Source of the DNA: Talinum fruticosum | Taxonomy: Eukaryota; Streptophyta; Magnoliopsida; Caryophyllales; Talinaceae | Assembly (NCBI GenBank): GCA_021018815.1 | Contig: JAITYX010000022.1 | Coordinates: 2,418,001-2,482,000 of the forward strand | Direction: 5' to 3' | Length of the DNA: 64,000 bases | Shown here: piece after piece, positions 24,001 to 35,082 of the stretch | How positions within the stretch are numbered: the stretch's first letter is position 1 | Layout of the letters: the number at the start of each line of letters is the position of its first letter | Notes under the pieces: generated by a model | What the model was told of the DNA's origin: nothing | Database searches by the model: none | The model's input: only the letters and a program-made list of their open reading frames with translations | Translations under genes and position numbers: made by a program

Positions 24001-27000
24001 TGCGTTGGTGGCTGCTGTTTTCTGATTTCTTTATTACTTTCAAGTTTCAAGCTTTAAGCCTTTCATTGCAGTGCGAGCGACTATATCAAATAGATTATGT
24101 ATATGTTTTTTTGGCTCTTAGTAGTCTTATTTGCATTTATCATCTATATTTTCCTCTTGATGATTTGGTGAGGATTCTATGATAGGAGTCCACTTACGTC
24201 CCCCCTCTTCCCTCTCTGCCCTTTGTTTTTTTTTTTTTTTTTTTTTGGGGAGGGGTTTGTCAACCTGCTCTATAGGCAGTAAACTTCAATTTTTGTCCTT
24301 AAATATGATTTGATCTTAAAGGTTTTTTTCATCTCCTTTCTTCAACTATTTATATGTCCACTTTCTAAATTGCTGGAAACATTTCTTTTAAACAATTTTC
24401 TCAGCTTGGATTGCTTTGGTTAACACCCCCTTTCTCTTTGGAGTAGTATACAGTTAGTGGGTTTTTATTTAGTGTGAAGCCTCAAACATCTTGCATAGGC
24501 AGGACTCCAAGTCCAATGTGTGGACTTGATTTAGATTTTTATCCTGAACATTTATATATTTCTTCAAAATAAGTGTGACCTTGTGAGTGTACACACAAAA
24601 TGTATATCCTAGAGTCTTACCTGGACCGGGTGGTTTTCTTTTCTTTTTTCTTGTTTTTTTATTTGGGGGGTGGGTTATGTATTCTTATTCTTGAATTGGA
24701 AAGAAACTCTTTTAGTTGGATACTAGTGTTGAAAAGAATTTGTGTATTATTCTACTATAAAATAAGTAGAGGACATTCACAAAGGTATTCTACTTAGTCT
24801 ACCACCGAAAGCTGAAATATATTCTCGAAATGTGTCTTTTCTCAGCTACTAAATATTTTTTGTTAGAGGATTCTGCTGAAATGGCCTCTTTCAGGAGTAC
24901 TGCATATGAGCCCCACTTTGCGTAAGCGGGACTTGAGGATATGGATTTGGATTTGGATTTTTATTTGCCTTTCACATGACTATTGTTTCTTTACCTTTTG
25001 CTCGGCCTGTTGGCCAAAATCAGAAATCTGAGGGGCAAAGATGGCCCTCAAACTCATGATTATTCAGATAAATAAGTAAAGAGTTGGAGCTATGGGATGA
25101 AGGTTTTTTCCCCTAATTCATGTTTCTATGCTAAGTTCACAGAAAACTTACCCAAAGTTCACAGAAAACTTACCCAAAGTTCACAGAATACTCTTACGTT
25201 TCTCAAATTTCATTTTGTAATTCTTTTTTTTTGTGACAGTGATGTTGTAAGTCCTCGGAAAGAAGGCTAGAAACAAGGAATTTCTATAGTTCATTTACCT
25301 CTCAATTAACATGACTTTTCTACAGGTTTACTGAGGATGAACTTCGTCGATTTTATGATGCTTCAAATCGGAATTTTTCATGTTTCTTAGCTTCAGTTAA
25401 GAAAGCGATACGTTGGAGGCAAAATTTTAGATTTCTATCAGTTCAGGAGCTTGAGGAATGGTCAGAGGTAGTCTTTTGGCATGGAAATGATGTGAACGGA
25501 CATCCCTGCTTAATTGTTCGTGTTGCACCTGCATGTTCCCAAGTAATATCTGAGGAGAGATCTCGCTTGCCTCAAATAGTTGGTATGCATTAAACTCTTA
25601 AAGTGCAGAACTAGTACATATGGCTCTTTATCTCTCCTTTCTTGAGGGTTCTGGTTCCATGTTATCTAAATGAATTATTTCTGTAAGCTTCGCATGTAGA
25701 CTAAAAATTATTTGAGCTCCCTTTGCTCCTGCATTTCTGGAGTTTCTTGATCTAAGATGCATTGAAAGAAACATGGAATTTGGGTATTTTTTGATATCTT
25801 CTACATAGTATATATACAATCTAGGCATGACCAGATAATTGCAGAGCATCATCTTGTATACTAAATTATAAACCTGCAAAAACTTATTATTGGAAGAGAA
25901 ATTTATTTATATGGAATCATTGGCAATTGACCGAGTTCTTCGTGGCTCTCCACTTATGTCTCTGTGGTGGCATGCTGCCCTTTTCACTTCTCAGTATGTT
26001 AGATGCCTCTGTGGTTGTGTTTTTCTACATCTCCTTGCTAGTTCTTACAACACTTGTATTTTGGAACTATGAACAACTTCTGTGTCTTTGCGTTTGACAG
26101 TTTTCGATGCCCTCGTGATGTGCTTGTTATATGTTACCAAGCAATTGCTAATAGGCAAGTGAGTCTGCAATTGATCTTTGTGTCTGAGAATATAAAGATT
26201 TAAGAAAGACTCAAAGTTAGCGAGCTTTATGTTCAATATATGATATAAGAGCATCGTAAAAGTAAGATTTCCCAAGGCCAGGCGTTGGATATCACACAGA
26301 TGGCGGGGATTATACCTACCTTGAGCCCTCTTACGAAGTTTTTCATGGGACCTCAGTTTTCCTAATTATACACTTGATCATTTAAACACTCTAGTGTGAA
26401 ACTTCTTTCTTGAAGCCTGGGAGCAACCATAGTGTTGGATACTCGCTGCCGCTACCCATGCTTGCTTACAGTTCAGAGATGGAGCTCTGTTCATCCTGTA
26501 AATATCCGTGAGGAAAGGTTATGTCGTCTAGCAGACACACTCAGAAGGATCTTTCAGGGTTATGACAGCAGTTCAAAATGTTTTAATAGTTCTTTAAATT
26601 AAGACAACGGGATTTTAATGTGGCTGCTATATAGGTAGTGGCTATGCTAATATTATAACCTCCTTTCCCAAGCAGAACCAAATTTCACCCTGTAAATATC
26701 CGTTGCTCATAGTGCCCATGGCCAGATTAAGTAGGCTTCTGCATCCATCCTTTCAATACCTGGGAAAAATTCTTAATCTAAGCTAATCCTCTTCTTACGA
26801 CATGGGTTTGTCCGCACTCAGCAATTGTCTAAAGTTTACGATTTTTGGTCCAAAATAAAGGATCTAGTGTCCAGTTTCACGTCTAAGAGTCAAAGTAACA
26901 TAGTGAGAACCATATGAAATGATTCCTCGTTTAAAAAGAGAAAGGAAATGGTTCTTCTGTACTAGTTAGTTAGCAAGGTGTTGATGGATGTGTAAAGGGT

Positions 27001-28916
27001 AGCTGGCACAATTGTTGTCGATAGACTAATAGTAAGAACATTTTTTTAATGCAGATGCACCTCAGTATTATTGATATGGTACTAAGAGTCATAAAACTGG
27101 TCATACTATGCTGTTTGAATTTTAATATTGAATCCAAATCCATACTCCAGAGTTTCCACCTAAGCTTTTTTTTTTTTTGGGGGGGTGAGGTTGCAGTTGC
27201 CTTGCCTTCTAGATTGCAGAGAGATTGTTTCCTTTGGACGCTAGGTTGAAAGAAGCTTTGGCAGCATATTGCCCCTCAAAAAGTAGATGGCAGTCAGAGA
27301 GGTATTTGGCTACTGTCCACATCAAAGAGGTATTTGATTACAGTCCACGTCAAAGAGGTATTAGACTACAGTCCACCAATCCACCATAAACCCAAAGTGA
27401 CTTTTTTGGCTCTTGGGAAAGGGAACGTGATTCAGATGCAAAATATTTGAAGTATAATCTCTCCTGTTTCTGGTTGAACCAGTGCAGTTAACAACCTGGA
27501 GGGATTCATTAAGTTTGTGCTGGCTGTGGGTTATCCAGCACAACCTATTCTAGTTCTGTTGGAAAAGGATTTGGGGGACATTGTAATGAAAACTAGCATC
27601 ATTTCATTTCAAACAACTTCTTCAAAGTGCACAAATGACTTGTTCTTTTTCTTTCTTTCTTTTTAAATAAGTTCTGTACAAATTAACAGGAATTGCTGTC
27701 ATGCTTCTTGATATCAATTCTGCTGCTAAACAGGAGGATTTTTACTATTCTGGTTGAGAATAGTAAAAATTTCATTGTCATAGAGAATTTCTGTTGATAT
27801 GTGGTCTTGTGAATTTTATGAAGGAGTTCATAGCATACAATAACTTATTGAAATTAGAATGCTAACTCTTTCCCTTGATTAGTTTCCCAGATAGAGTACG
27901 CAATTTGCCACTTGGTTCCAGCAGAAGATCCTCTGGTCACGGTGTTAATGGACTGTGAAGGGTTGACTCCTTTTCGTTTCCCCCTGCACATGATGAGATC
28001 TTGTGCTGTCCTTTTGCAAGATTACTACCCCAATCGCCTTGCTGCTTTATGTATTGTACGGTTGCCTTCCATAGCTCGAATGATTGTTACGACTTTATTT
28101 CAGGTGATTTTTTGATCTTTACCTTGTTCTTTGCATGCTTCAACGTATAAATATACTGTTGAATAAGTCTCCTCTTATCTCACACGTACACACGTGTGCA
28201 TGTGCACGCATGAACAGTGTGTGTTTGAGAGAGAGAGAGAGAGAGAGAGAGAAGAGAGAGCTATGCTTGTAGGATTGGGATATAGAGGTAAATGGTTTGA
28301 TGCAATCCTGTTCCATCCTTTTGGTTCCTGTGTTACTATGGTTGGGGGCAGGGCAATTGCATGGAACTAAGAAGCACAGACTAATATAAGACATGGATAT
28401 AATATGACATTGACACATCAAATCAACATGTGATTTTTTGAAAAAATGGGATATGACACATTCGGTGGACAGCTGTAGGCAAAAAGAAATTGTGAATTTG
28501 CTTGTGTATAATTCATTTTGCATTTCAGTTGACGCATGTATAATAAAAAGGTGCAATTTTTGTTGTGTTCTTACCAGGTTTTGAGGCCCGGTACCAGGCA
28601 AAAACTCCGAGTTTTGGGGGACAATTACCAGAGGGTCCTCTTGGAGTATCTTCAGACACTTCCATCTTTCCTCGGTGGTGATTGCTCTTGCTCGAAATGC
28701 TCAAAGCTGGTGAATGAAGATAACAATGTGGCTCAACCCAGTACAGAAGTTGAGGATGACAATGCTTTAGCCCCACTTACCGCTATCCAAGCAGAAGATG
28801 TTGATTCCATCAAGTGCCGAAGGGTAGTGAAAACCGTTATGCTGAGCCTTCTCGTTGTGTTATTGTGCATCATGTTTACTGCGTGGATTCATGACCTTGA
28901 AGGCCTACACTTGTAA
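21023..28916 (+). CDS. Sec14-like CRAL-TRIO domain protein with C-terminal membrane anchor
   Basis: Predicted CDS join(21023-21361, 23134-23288, 23872-23967, 25326-25582, 27883-28103, 28578-28916), 468 aa. Every junction is GT..AG and phase-consistent (0, 2, 2, 1, 0). Exon 1 encodes a basic N-terminus, then a conserved-looking helical stretch ending LPPLKWLQRWGIFRGFIGFLQ; exon 2 continues ALSRPILFLSVATSVSDRAS and a Ser/Asp-rich linker. Exons 3-5 hold RFTEDELRRFYDA.. (CRAL-TRIO N-like helices) and the CRAL-TRIO lipid-binding fold (about residues 235-375: HPCLIVRVAPA.., VTVLMDCEGLTPFRFP.., YYPNRLAALCIVRLP). The last exon adds an acidic linker and a hydrophobic segment (about 440-459, TVMLSLLVVLLCIMFTAWI) ten residues before the stop, so a tail-anchored topology is likely. 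Known Sec14 domains bind or exchange phosphoinositides and other lipids; ligand here is unknown. The ATG at 21023 could be preceded by an upstream exon. Intron 1 carries a MULE-type MITE. Confidence 0.8.
21542..22032. mobile_element. Mutator-like (MULE) MITE with about 140-bp inverted repeats
   Basis: The left arm AAAAATTTGCTTATGGGTCC.. and the reverse complement of the right arm GAAAAATTTGCTTATCGGTCC.. match for about 140 bases, with GGTTTGGTGTAATAAT, TTAGAAAATAATTTTTG and CCCTTTTCGGTACCAA shared in the same order. Flanks are CTTAGTCCCAT (21531-21541) and CTTATTCCCAT (22033-22043), an 11-bp (9-10-bp core) duplication with one mismatch. Long inverted repeats and 9-11-bp duplications define Mutator-like elements. 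The 491-bp unit has no transposase and sits in the first coding intron of the Sec14-like gene, away from splice sites. Confidence 0.85.
25133..25188. repeat. 22-bp tandem repeat in a Sec14-like gene intron
   Basis: AAGTTCACAGAAAACTTACC(CA) repeats at 25133, 25155 and 25177 with a period of 22; the third copy is partial. It lies about 140 bp upstream of the exon at 25326. Confidence 0.85.
27298..27378. repeat. 28-bp tandem repeat in a Sec14-like gene intron
   Basis: Three imperfect copies of AGAGGTATTTGRYTACAGTC(CACGTCAA) start at 27298, 27326 and 27354, period 28. It lies in the intron before the exon at 27883. Confidence 0.8.
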
Positions 28917-31900
28917 CAGAAGAGGCGACTGGCAACCCATATGGAATTGGTAAATTTGATGCTCTTTTACATAGGGTATACTTACGGAAATCATAGATAC
29001 AGGGAGGAGCCCAGGATCGACATGTTTTTGGCTTTATGGCACATCTGATCTTATAGGTTTTCATGATACTGTGAAATATGCTAAGATGCCCTTTTAAGGG
29101 AGAAGAATATGCCTCAGAAGTTCTGGATATTCTTAGCTTCTGGATTATGGCTTTATATAGGACCAATAATAATTGTCTAGAGCTGGGCTAAATTAGTGAT
29201 GCTATGTTAAAATAACTAAATGCAATATCAATATTGTTACTATTTGTTAAAAAAAAGGTAATTATACCTGTAACTAATGTAGATATATTATCTTTTGGAC
29301 CTACTGTCCTGGTGAATTTGTTTTTGGTAGAATATTTGAAGTGCAATCAGATCATTTTTATATTTGACACAAAAGGGAACCTCTCCCCTCCCGAGCTCAT
29401 ATATTCGGCTACATGTCCATTTCTTTTGGATGGTAGGAAGTGTTTTTTTGCTTGATGGAATAGAAAAAGAAAAATATTTGGAAAGAATTCTTTGCTTGAT
29501 GGAATCTGGACTACTGTTTAACCTAGAGGTTTCAAGTTTGTTTCTTAAAGCATGTGATGTGTGTTGCACTTTGAAAGGCTGAGAGCCTCAGACAATCAGG
29601 GTAAATAAATGGTATGACAAAACTAACGTCCTAGTATTGCCCAGTTTAAAATCATCAAGAGTAGGGTCAAACAATTTAAAGTTGTTTTCTATTTTCAATT
29701 TTCTCAAACATTTGTTTGTATGAGAGATTTTCACTTTTCTTTTTATATGAGATGTATATGTTTGAATAATCTTGGACATTAATAAAGCTTAATTATCCGT
29801 ATAAATAAGGATAAGTACAAAGTTGCTTTTTAGAAAAACATAGAATGAGATTATTTGTACAAAAATTTGCGTTTCTGACAAGTATTATATCATACATGCA
29901 CCCAAATATTAGAGGTATTTACGTTTCAGTTTGGTTCGTATCGCTTTTTTACTTGATTTATCAAGTTACCAGTTTGCAAAAACATAAATCTGAATCAGAA
30001 CGGAATAAACTGTAAAATATTATTAGTTAACAAGTTTTAATGCTGCAAAAATTAAGAAGAGAGAGAATTAATGCTGTAAAATTAATGTTGTTTCAAATGG
30101 ACATTTGCTTGACGAATCAAACAACTCACGTGACCTCGAGCTTGGCCTGAGAGAGGCGACGAGCGGCGAGCTTCCATGCATGCCTCAAGAAGTCAAAATT
30201 CATATGCGGGACGGGGCGCCTAAGGATGCCTGCCACGTCACGCGCCCGAGGCTCACGCACATCGGGTTGCGGATGCTCTAATTTCAAATGTGCACCCCTT
30301 TACTGAGAGTTTTTACAAAAGAAAACCCCTCTTGTATAGGTTCGGGGTGGGTATGGGGCAGGTGCTCAATAGGGTTATAAACCCACTATGCATCTGAATT
30401 CTTTATAAAGGTATCTGTCTCATATTCATTTTTCCTCAAATTTTCTATATCCATACCGGCTATACTCTAGTCGGGTTTACCAGATCGGATTATACTGCCA
30501 TCCTTAATTACTAAGTACTGCAAAACTGTATCTAGCTACTAAATTTATTTAGTACATATGAAATTTAACTTGAATGTATTCATTAAAGATTGATATATTT
30601 AATATTTTAATTAGTAGCTGTTGTGCAATGATATCCCACTTTATTTAGCGATTGTTTATATTGGGCTTTTATTTTCCTATTTGCCTTTTCATATTATTAA
30701 TGATAATTTTTTAAAAATCTAACAAGTAAATGTTTAGGAAAATTCTATAGTATTTGTTCTAACCAAAGGAGGCACAAGAGTAATGCTGGAGAATCAAACC
30801 TAGTAGTTTAGGGCTACATGTACCCAAGTTAAATCTTATTTGTTACACTAAAGTAAAATTAAATGAATGTTGCATTAACTAACTGGCTCATTCTTTACCA
30901 AAAAAACTGACTCAGTAAAAATTATTTTTTTCTTTCTTAAAAAAGCAAACCAATATATACCTTACAGCCTTATCTAGGAGAGGTTTGGGAGAGTCCGACT
31001 ACACTCAGTCTCATCCCCAAAGAGTAGTTAGGTTACCCGGTCGACCCTCCATTTAAACCGTTGGCAATCTGCTGTTCTACAGCAACATAAAAACATCTTA
31101 ATTCAATCAAACATAGCCGACTTCCACTTCTTTGTATCTAGCAAAATTTCATCAAAACCAAATTACACTAAGAATCTCTATGAGAAACACTTCCACAAGC
31201 GCCATGTATCTTCAATTGCTTTCATATCTGGGGTCAGCCATTACAAAGTGGTAGGCGATAACGAACATAAACAAACAAACTCCAAGGAAATTGGCAAAAA
31301 GCCCAGCATCTGATCATCAATCATCTGCAATTCAACCAAACAATATTTCAGTTGCAATGGTAAAGATAAGCTCATATTTGTTTAACGATCAAGTGACCAA
31401 AGCCAATAGAAAGGCGTCCATTCTACTGGTCAAAGTAATCAGAAAGTTCTATAAGGGATGCAATTCTAAGTGTGTACATTTCCAGCATCAAGCAATTCTA
31501 AGTGTACATTTCCAGCATCAAGCACTCATCCACCATGGTGTGCATAAATAACCTCTCATTATCCTCGGCAAAAATAAAGTGTTATCTTTTCAGCATTTGA
31601 AGAACACAGAATAATGGCCCCAAGAAGGCAAGCCATTTCACATACATACACCATGTTTAAGAAATAGTTACGACATGGATTCACAACATAAAAACATTTA
31701 AGCAATGATGAAATAGGTTTACTAAACAAGAGGCAATAAATCCATATTCTTCGCTAAGATGGAGATAGTGAGAGCAGTATCTCATTGTCAAACATCAGTT
31801 TCATGTTTGAACCTGATTACCAATACCAAACAACAAAAACTTGAGCAAATCTTGCCCACATTGGGGTATGATGGTCTAGATGAATGCAACCTCCCGCCCC

Positions 31901-33880
31901 CTCTAGAACATAAACTAGCACATAAGCTGTTTCTGACAGTCAAATAGCATACCTAAAGAAATAGTTGAGAGATTTCTGACACCAAAAAATGAAAAAGAGA
32001 AGAGAGTCAAGAAACATAAACAAAAGAAGTCCTGCTCAGCCAAAAAGAAAAAAGGACAAAAAGAGGGCCTAGTTCTTTACAAGTTGAGCAAAACCTCAAA
32101 GGTTTAGACTTATTGAGGGGATCCAATTCTAAATATCAAATCTGTGAACACTTGGTTCATGACTTAAGGTATGCAAAGGACAGCTGACATTACTTCTGTT
32201 ATGTGATGGACAAAGAAAGTGGCTAAAACTCTTTAAATTTTTTTATTTCTAGCACCATATATGTCACCCAAACTTGGGTAGTAACATCTGACACAACACA
32301 GATACATGTCGAAGTGTCGAACGTAGCTACTGTCAAAGAGTTCATAGCAATCCTAGTTTGAAGTATACAAGAGCTGAACCATGCCTAATTGTTGTAGGAC
32401 CAACACCAGGCACTCAAGGGAGAATAAGGAGTCCACCATAATAGTGAAACCATCCCTACCAAAACTCTCAGAGATACTCATACACAGTTGGTATGTTTTC
32501 CTTTTGAATGCATTAAATTTCAAATTAACTCCTACGAGACAACAAATAAACATTAATCAACTTCTAGTAGCTATTCGTGTTCCTATTTCTTCAGTACTGA
32601 AATATGCATGCATCAATTTGTAGCATTTCATACGTAACTGAACTGCAGCAACCTATTCAAAATAAAGCACTCAACTGCAGCAGACTCTACAACAAAGTTT
32701 ACTGATCCCTATTATGCACAGTGCTATATCATTGTTTCACTATTTCAGAAATCCGAGATGGTTATCTGGCATGAATGCCCTGGTACCAATAATTGCCTCA
32801 AGGGACCCAAATGTACTAAAAAGGACCTTTGATCACCCATTTCTTGTAAAGAAAAGATCGTGTGTGCCTCATATTTCCAAACTAACTCTGCTTTCATCCT
32901 AGTAACTCTAAACTACAATGAAACAATGTAACAGACTTTACACTTGATCAAAGCTAACACCAGAGTATTTGAATGACATAATTCCCACACAATTTCTGCC
33001 TTCCAGGATTCCATCTGACCATTCCACATGCCAACATCTCAACCTGGAGCAAGCAAACATACAAAGTGGAATTTCATTCGGACTGTGGCCTATAGGAGGA
33101 ACTAAAGTTCACACACCGTCATCCCCAGCCTCAGTACTAACATTGATCATAATTACCTCAAAAGCATAATCCATCCAACCAGTGCCGGAACTTATAACTA
33201 CTTGCCAGTGTATATGAAGAGAAGGGGGGGATCTCAACTGAACTCAACCTCCCTCCTTCCCCCTGTCTCCAAGCAAACAAAAAAAGGACAGGGATGTCCT
33301 ACTCCTCCACACAAACTGACAACCATGTATCAGAAGCAAATCTTCATGTCATATCCTGATATCCATGTTAACTGCTAATTTGCAATCCAAATTATCCACC
33401 TCTGACGCTTGGAATTCAGATACCCAGACACAGGATAATAGTCAGACAACTTGGACAGTCCACACACAGAGCTTTAATAGGTTACCCCAGAAAGAGTATG
33501 GTCATACCCTTCAATCCAACCCAAAGTAGCCATGTCTGAATCCACACAAACAGTAGATGGAACAAATGATATCAAAATAAGGCCACAGACAGAACTGTCA
33601 AATAACTAGTCCAATCCTCAGATTTGCACCGGAAGTTGACCCTTGGTCACTAGTGCAAAGGAACATAGCATCATAAGAAAGAAGTGACCAGTACCTTACA
33701 CCGTTACACATAATCAGAGCTCAGAATAGTGTTTAAACATCTCATGTACAAATTACCCATACCAGTTCAGACACTTCACGACCAACAAAACACGAACAAT
33801 TAACACAATCAAACCATGTTTAGCATCAAACTCCAAGCCAAGCCACCTTCCATTGCCGCACATGCTTTCATATCCAAAAC
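28917..33880. other. 3' flank of the Sec14-like gene and gene-poor intergenic DNA
   Basis: 28917 to about 29600 probably includes the 3' untranslated region. A GC-rich patch at 30120-30285 ending TTGCGGATGCTCTAA resembles a MITE terminus, but no partner end was found. A 26-bp duplication (ACATTTCCAGCATCAAGCA.. at about 31478 and 31507) is present. From 31100 to 33880 the base composition is more balanced and could be transcribed, non-coding sequence linked to the minus-strand leader at 34388-34505. No convincing coding exon was seen on either strand. Confidence 0.4.
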
Positions 33881-33900
33881 CGAGTCCAAAACAAAGAAAC

Positions 33901-33973
33901 CGATCGCAGTGGGATTCGAACCCACGACCTTTAGATCCGGAGTCTGACGCGATATCCACTCCGCTATGCGATC
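33901..33973 (-). tRNA. tRNA-Arg (anticodon CCG)
   Basis: Read on the minus strand, a full cloverleaf forms: acceptor GATCGCA pairs perfectly with TGCGATC, discriminator G; D-arm GCGG..CGC; anticodon stem TCAGA/TCTAA with loop CTCCGGA giving anticodon CCG; T-stem GTGGG/CCCAC perfect with loop TTCGAAT. One C.A mismatch sits in the anticodon stem. The CCA end is not encoded, as expected for a nuclear gene. A TTTT pol III terminator follows at 33888-33891 (minus-strand sense). Length and arms match plant tRNA-Arg. Confidence 0.88.
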
Positions 33974-34387
33974 CCTTTTGATCTTCATTGTTCCCCCTTT
34001 CCCAACTCTCTCTATCCCTCCAAATCCTCCCCAACCCCACCCCAAATGAGAGAGACGAACAAATGAAAGCGACGTTCTCTCTCGAGTCAAGAATAAGAAC
34101 AAACCCACCTCTGATACCTTAAAAAACATCGAAGTTTTGCTACCAAAAGACTCCACAAACGATATAATTCTCACTACTAACATCGGTTTTAAATATTTGT
34201 CTGTCTGGATCGTCGTTGGAGAAAAACAACAATAGTTGAATTAGGTTTTCAAACAGTCGGTAATTGCAGTTAGATTTTCAGAGTTTTAGAAATCGAATAT
34301 TGAGATCAACAGCATATCATATAATTACCGGGGAAAATGAAAACTGAAATTTGAAGGAGAAGATGAACACATCGAGAGATCTCGTAC

Positions 34388-34505
34388 CTTGGATCGTTGA
34401 GCACTTGAATCAAACAAAGGAGAGTCGACCCACAAACCCAGAACAAGTATGCAAGCAGAGAAAGAGAGAGAGAGAGGTAGAGAGATCTGCGAAACACTAG
34501 AAGGT
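34388..34505 (-). other. Orphan CT-rich leader-like exon with splice donor
   Basis: On the minus strand the sequence runs through a CTCTCTCTCTTTCTCTGC tract and ends CAACGATCCAAG/GTACGAGATC, a good donor. It looks like a 5' untranslated exon of a minus-strand gene. No coding exon follows downstream to 29 kb, so the transcript may be non-coding or its gene may be lost. It lies about 0.45 kb from a copia insertion. Confidence 0.35.
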
Positions 34506-34585
34506 ACCAACGCTTAAGTCCTTGAAACCGCAGTTGGTCGTCAACGCCGAGGAAAAAAACAAGAGGGGGATGTGGGGTGGGGGAA

Positions 34586-34657
34586 TGTGGCTGCTGGGAT
34601 TCGAGCCCAGGTCTTCACGATCACAACGTGGAATTCTAAATACCAAATTACAACTTT
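34586..34657 (-). pseudogene. tRNA-His(GTG) pseudogene, 5' part decayed
   Basis: On the minus strand, 34587-34636 reads GAATTCCACGTTGTGATCGT.. to ..CGAATCCCAGCAGCCAC, closely matching the anticodon arm, variable region, T arm and 3' acceptor strand of plant tRNA-His. The 5' acceptor strand (expected GTGGCTG) and D arm are replaced by diverged sequence, so the acceptor stem cannot form. It is probably a dead copy rather than a functional gene. It lies about 0.6 kb from the tRNA-Arg on the same strand. Confidence 0.7.
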
Positions 34658-34955
34658 TTTTAATTTTTTTAAATTTTGACTTCATCAGTTTTTTTTTTTT
34701 TAAAAAAACAATGGATTTAGGTCTCATAGGTCATTTATGTCTCTTTGTCACCTTCTTCTCTCCATTAACACCCTTTCCGTCAATATTAATGAGTCGAAGC
34801 ATGTGCTCTTCCTTGTTGTTCATCCTTATCTTCTTCTCTCCCATTTTCAAATTACATGGATGATAATTATCGAGTTTGCAATCTAGAATTTGCTAACAAA
34901 GTTTATTTGAGTGAGATATCAAATTGATTAAATTATAAAGTTTGAGGTTGCAAAG

Positions 34956-35082
34956 TGTGAAAGATATATGGCGGAATGACTCACTCAATATGAGAGTCGG
35001 GCATTCTATATATATAGAAGATAATACGTGAAAAATAATTTATAATTATTTTATGTACAATAATATCTCTAATACTCTATTA
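34956..35082 (-). repeat. Copia 3' LTR (127 bp)
   Basis: Starts TGTGAAAGATATATGG and ends TCTATTA on the plus strand. It differs from the partner LTR by four transitions and one single-base indel. A G/C-rich purine tract (GAGGGGGCG on the minus strand) abuts it as a probable polypurine tract. Confidence 0.93.

Noticed and set aside
28140..28601. 153-codon minus-strand frame
   Set aside because: It runs across a GA microsatellite and into an exon of the plus-strand Sec14-like gene; antisense artefact.
33753..34183. 95- and 124-codon minus-strand frames near the tRNA-Arg
   Set aside because: They read straight through the tRNA gene and show no protein-like conservation pattern that I recognise.
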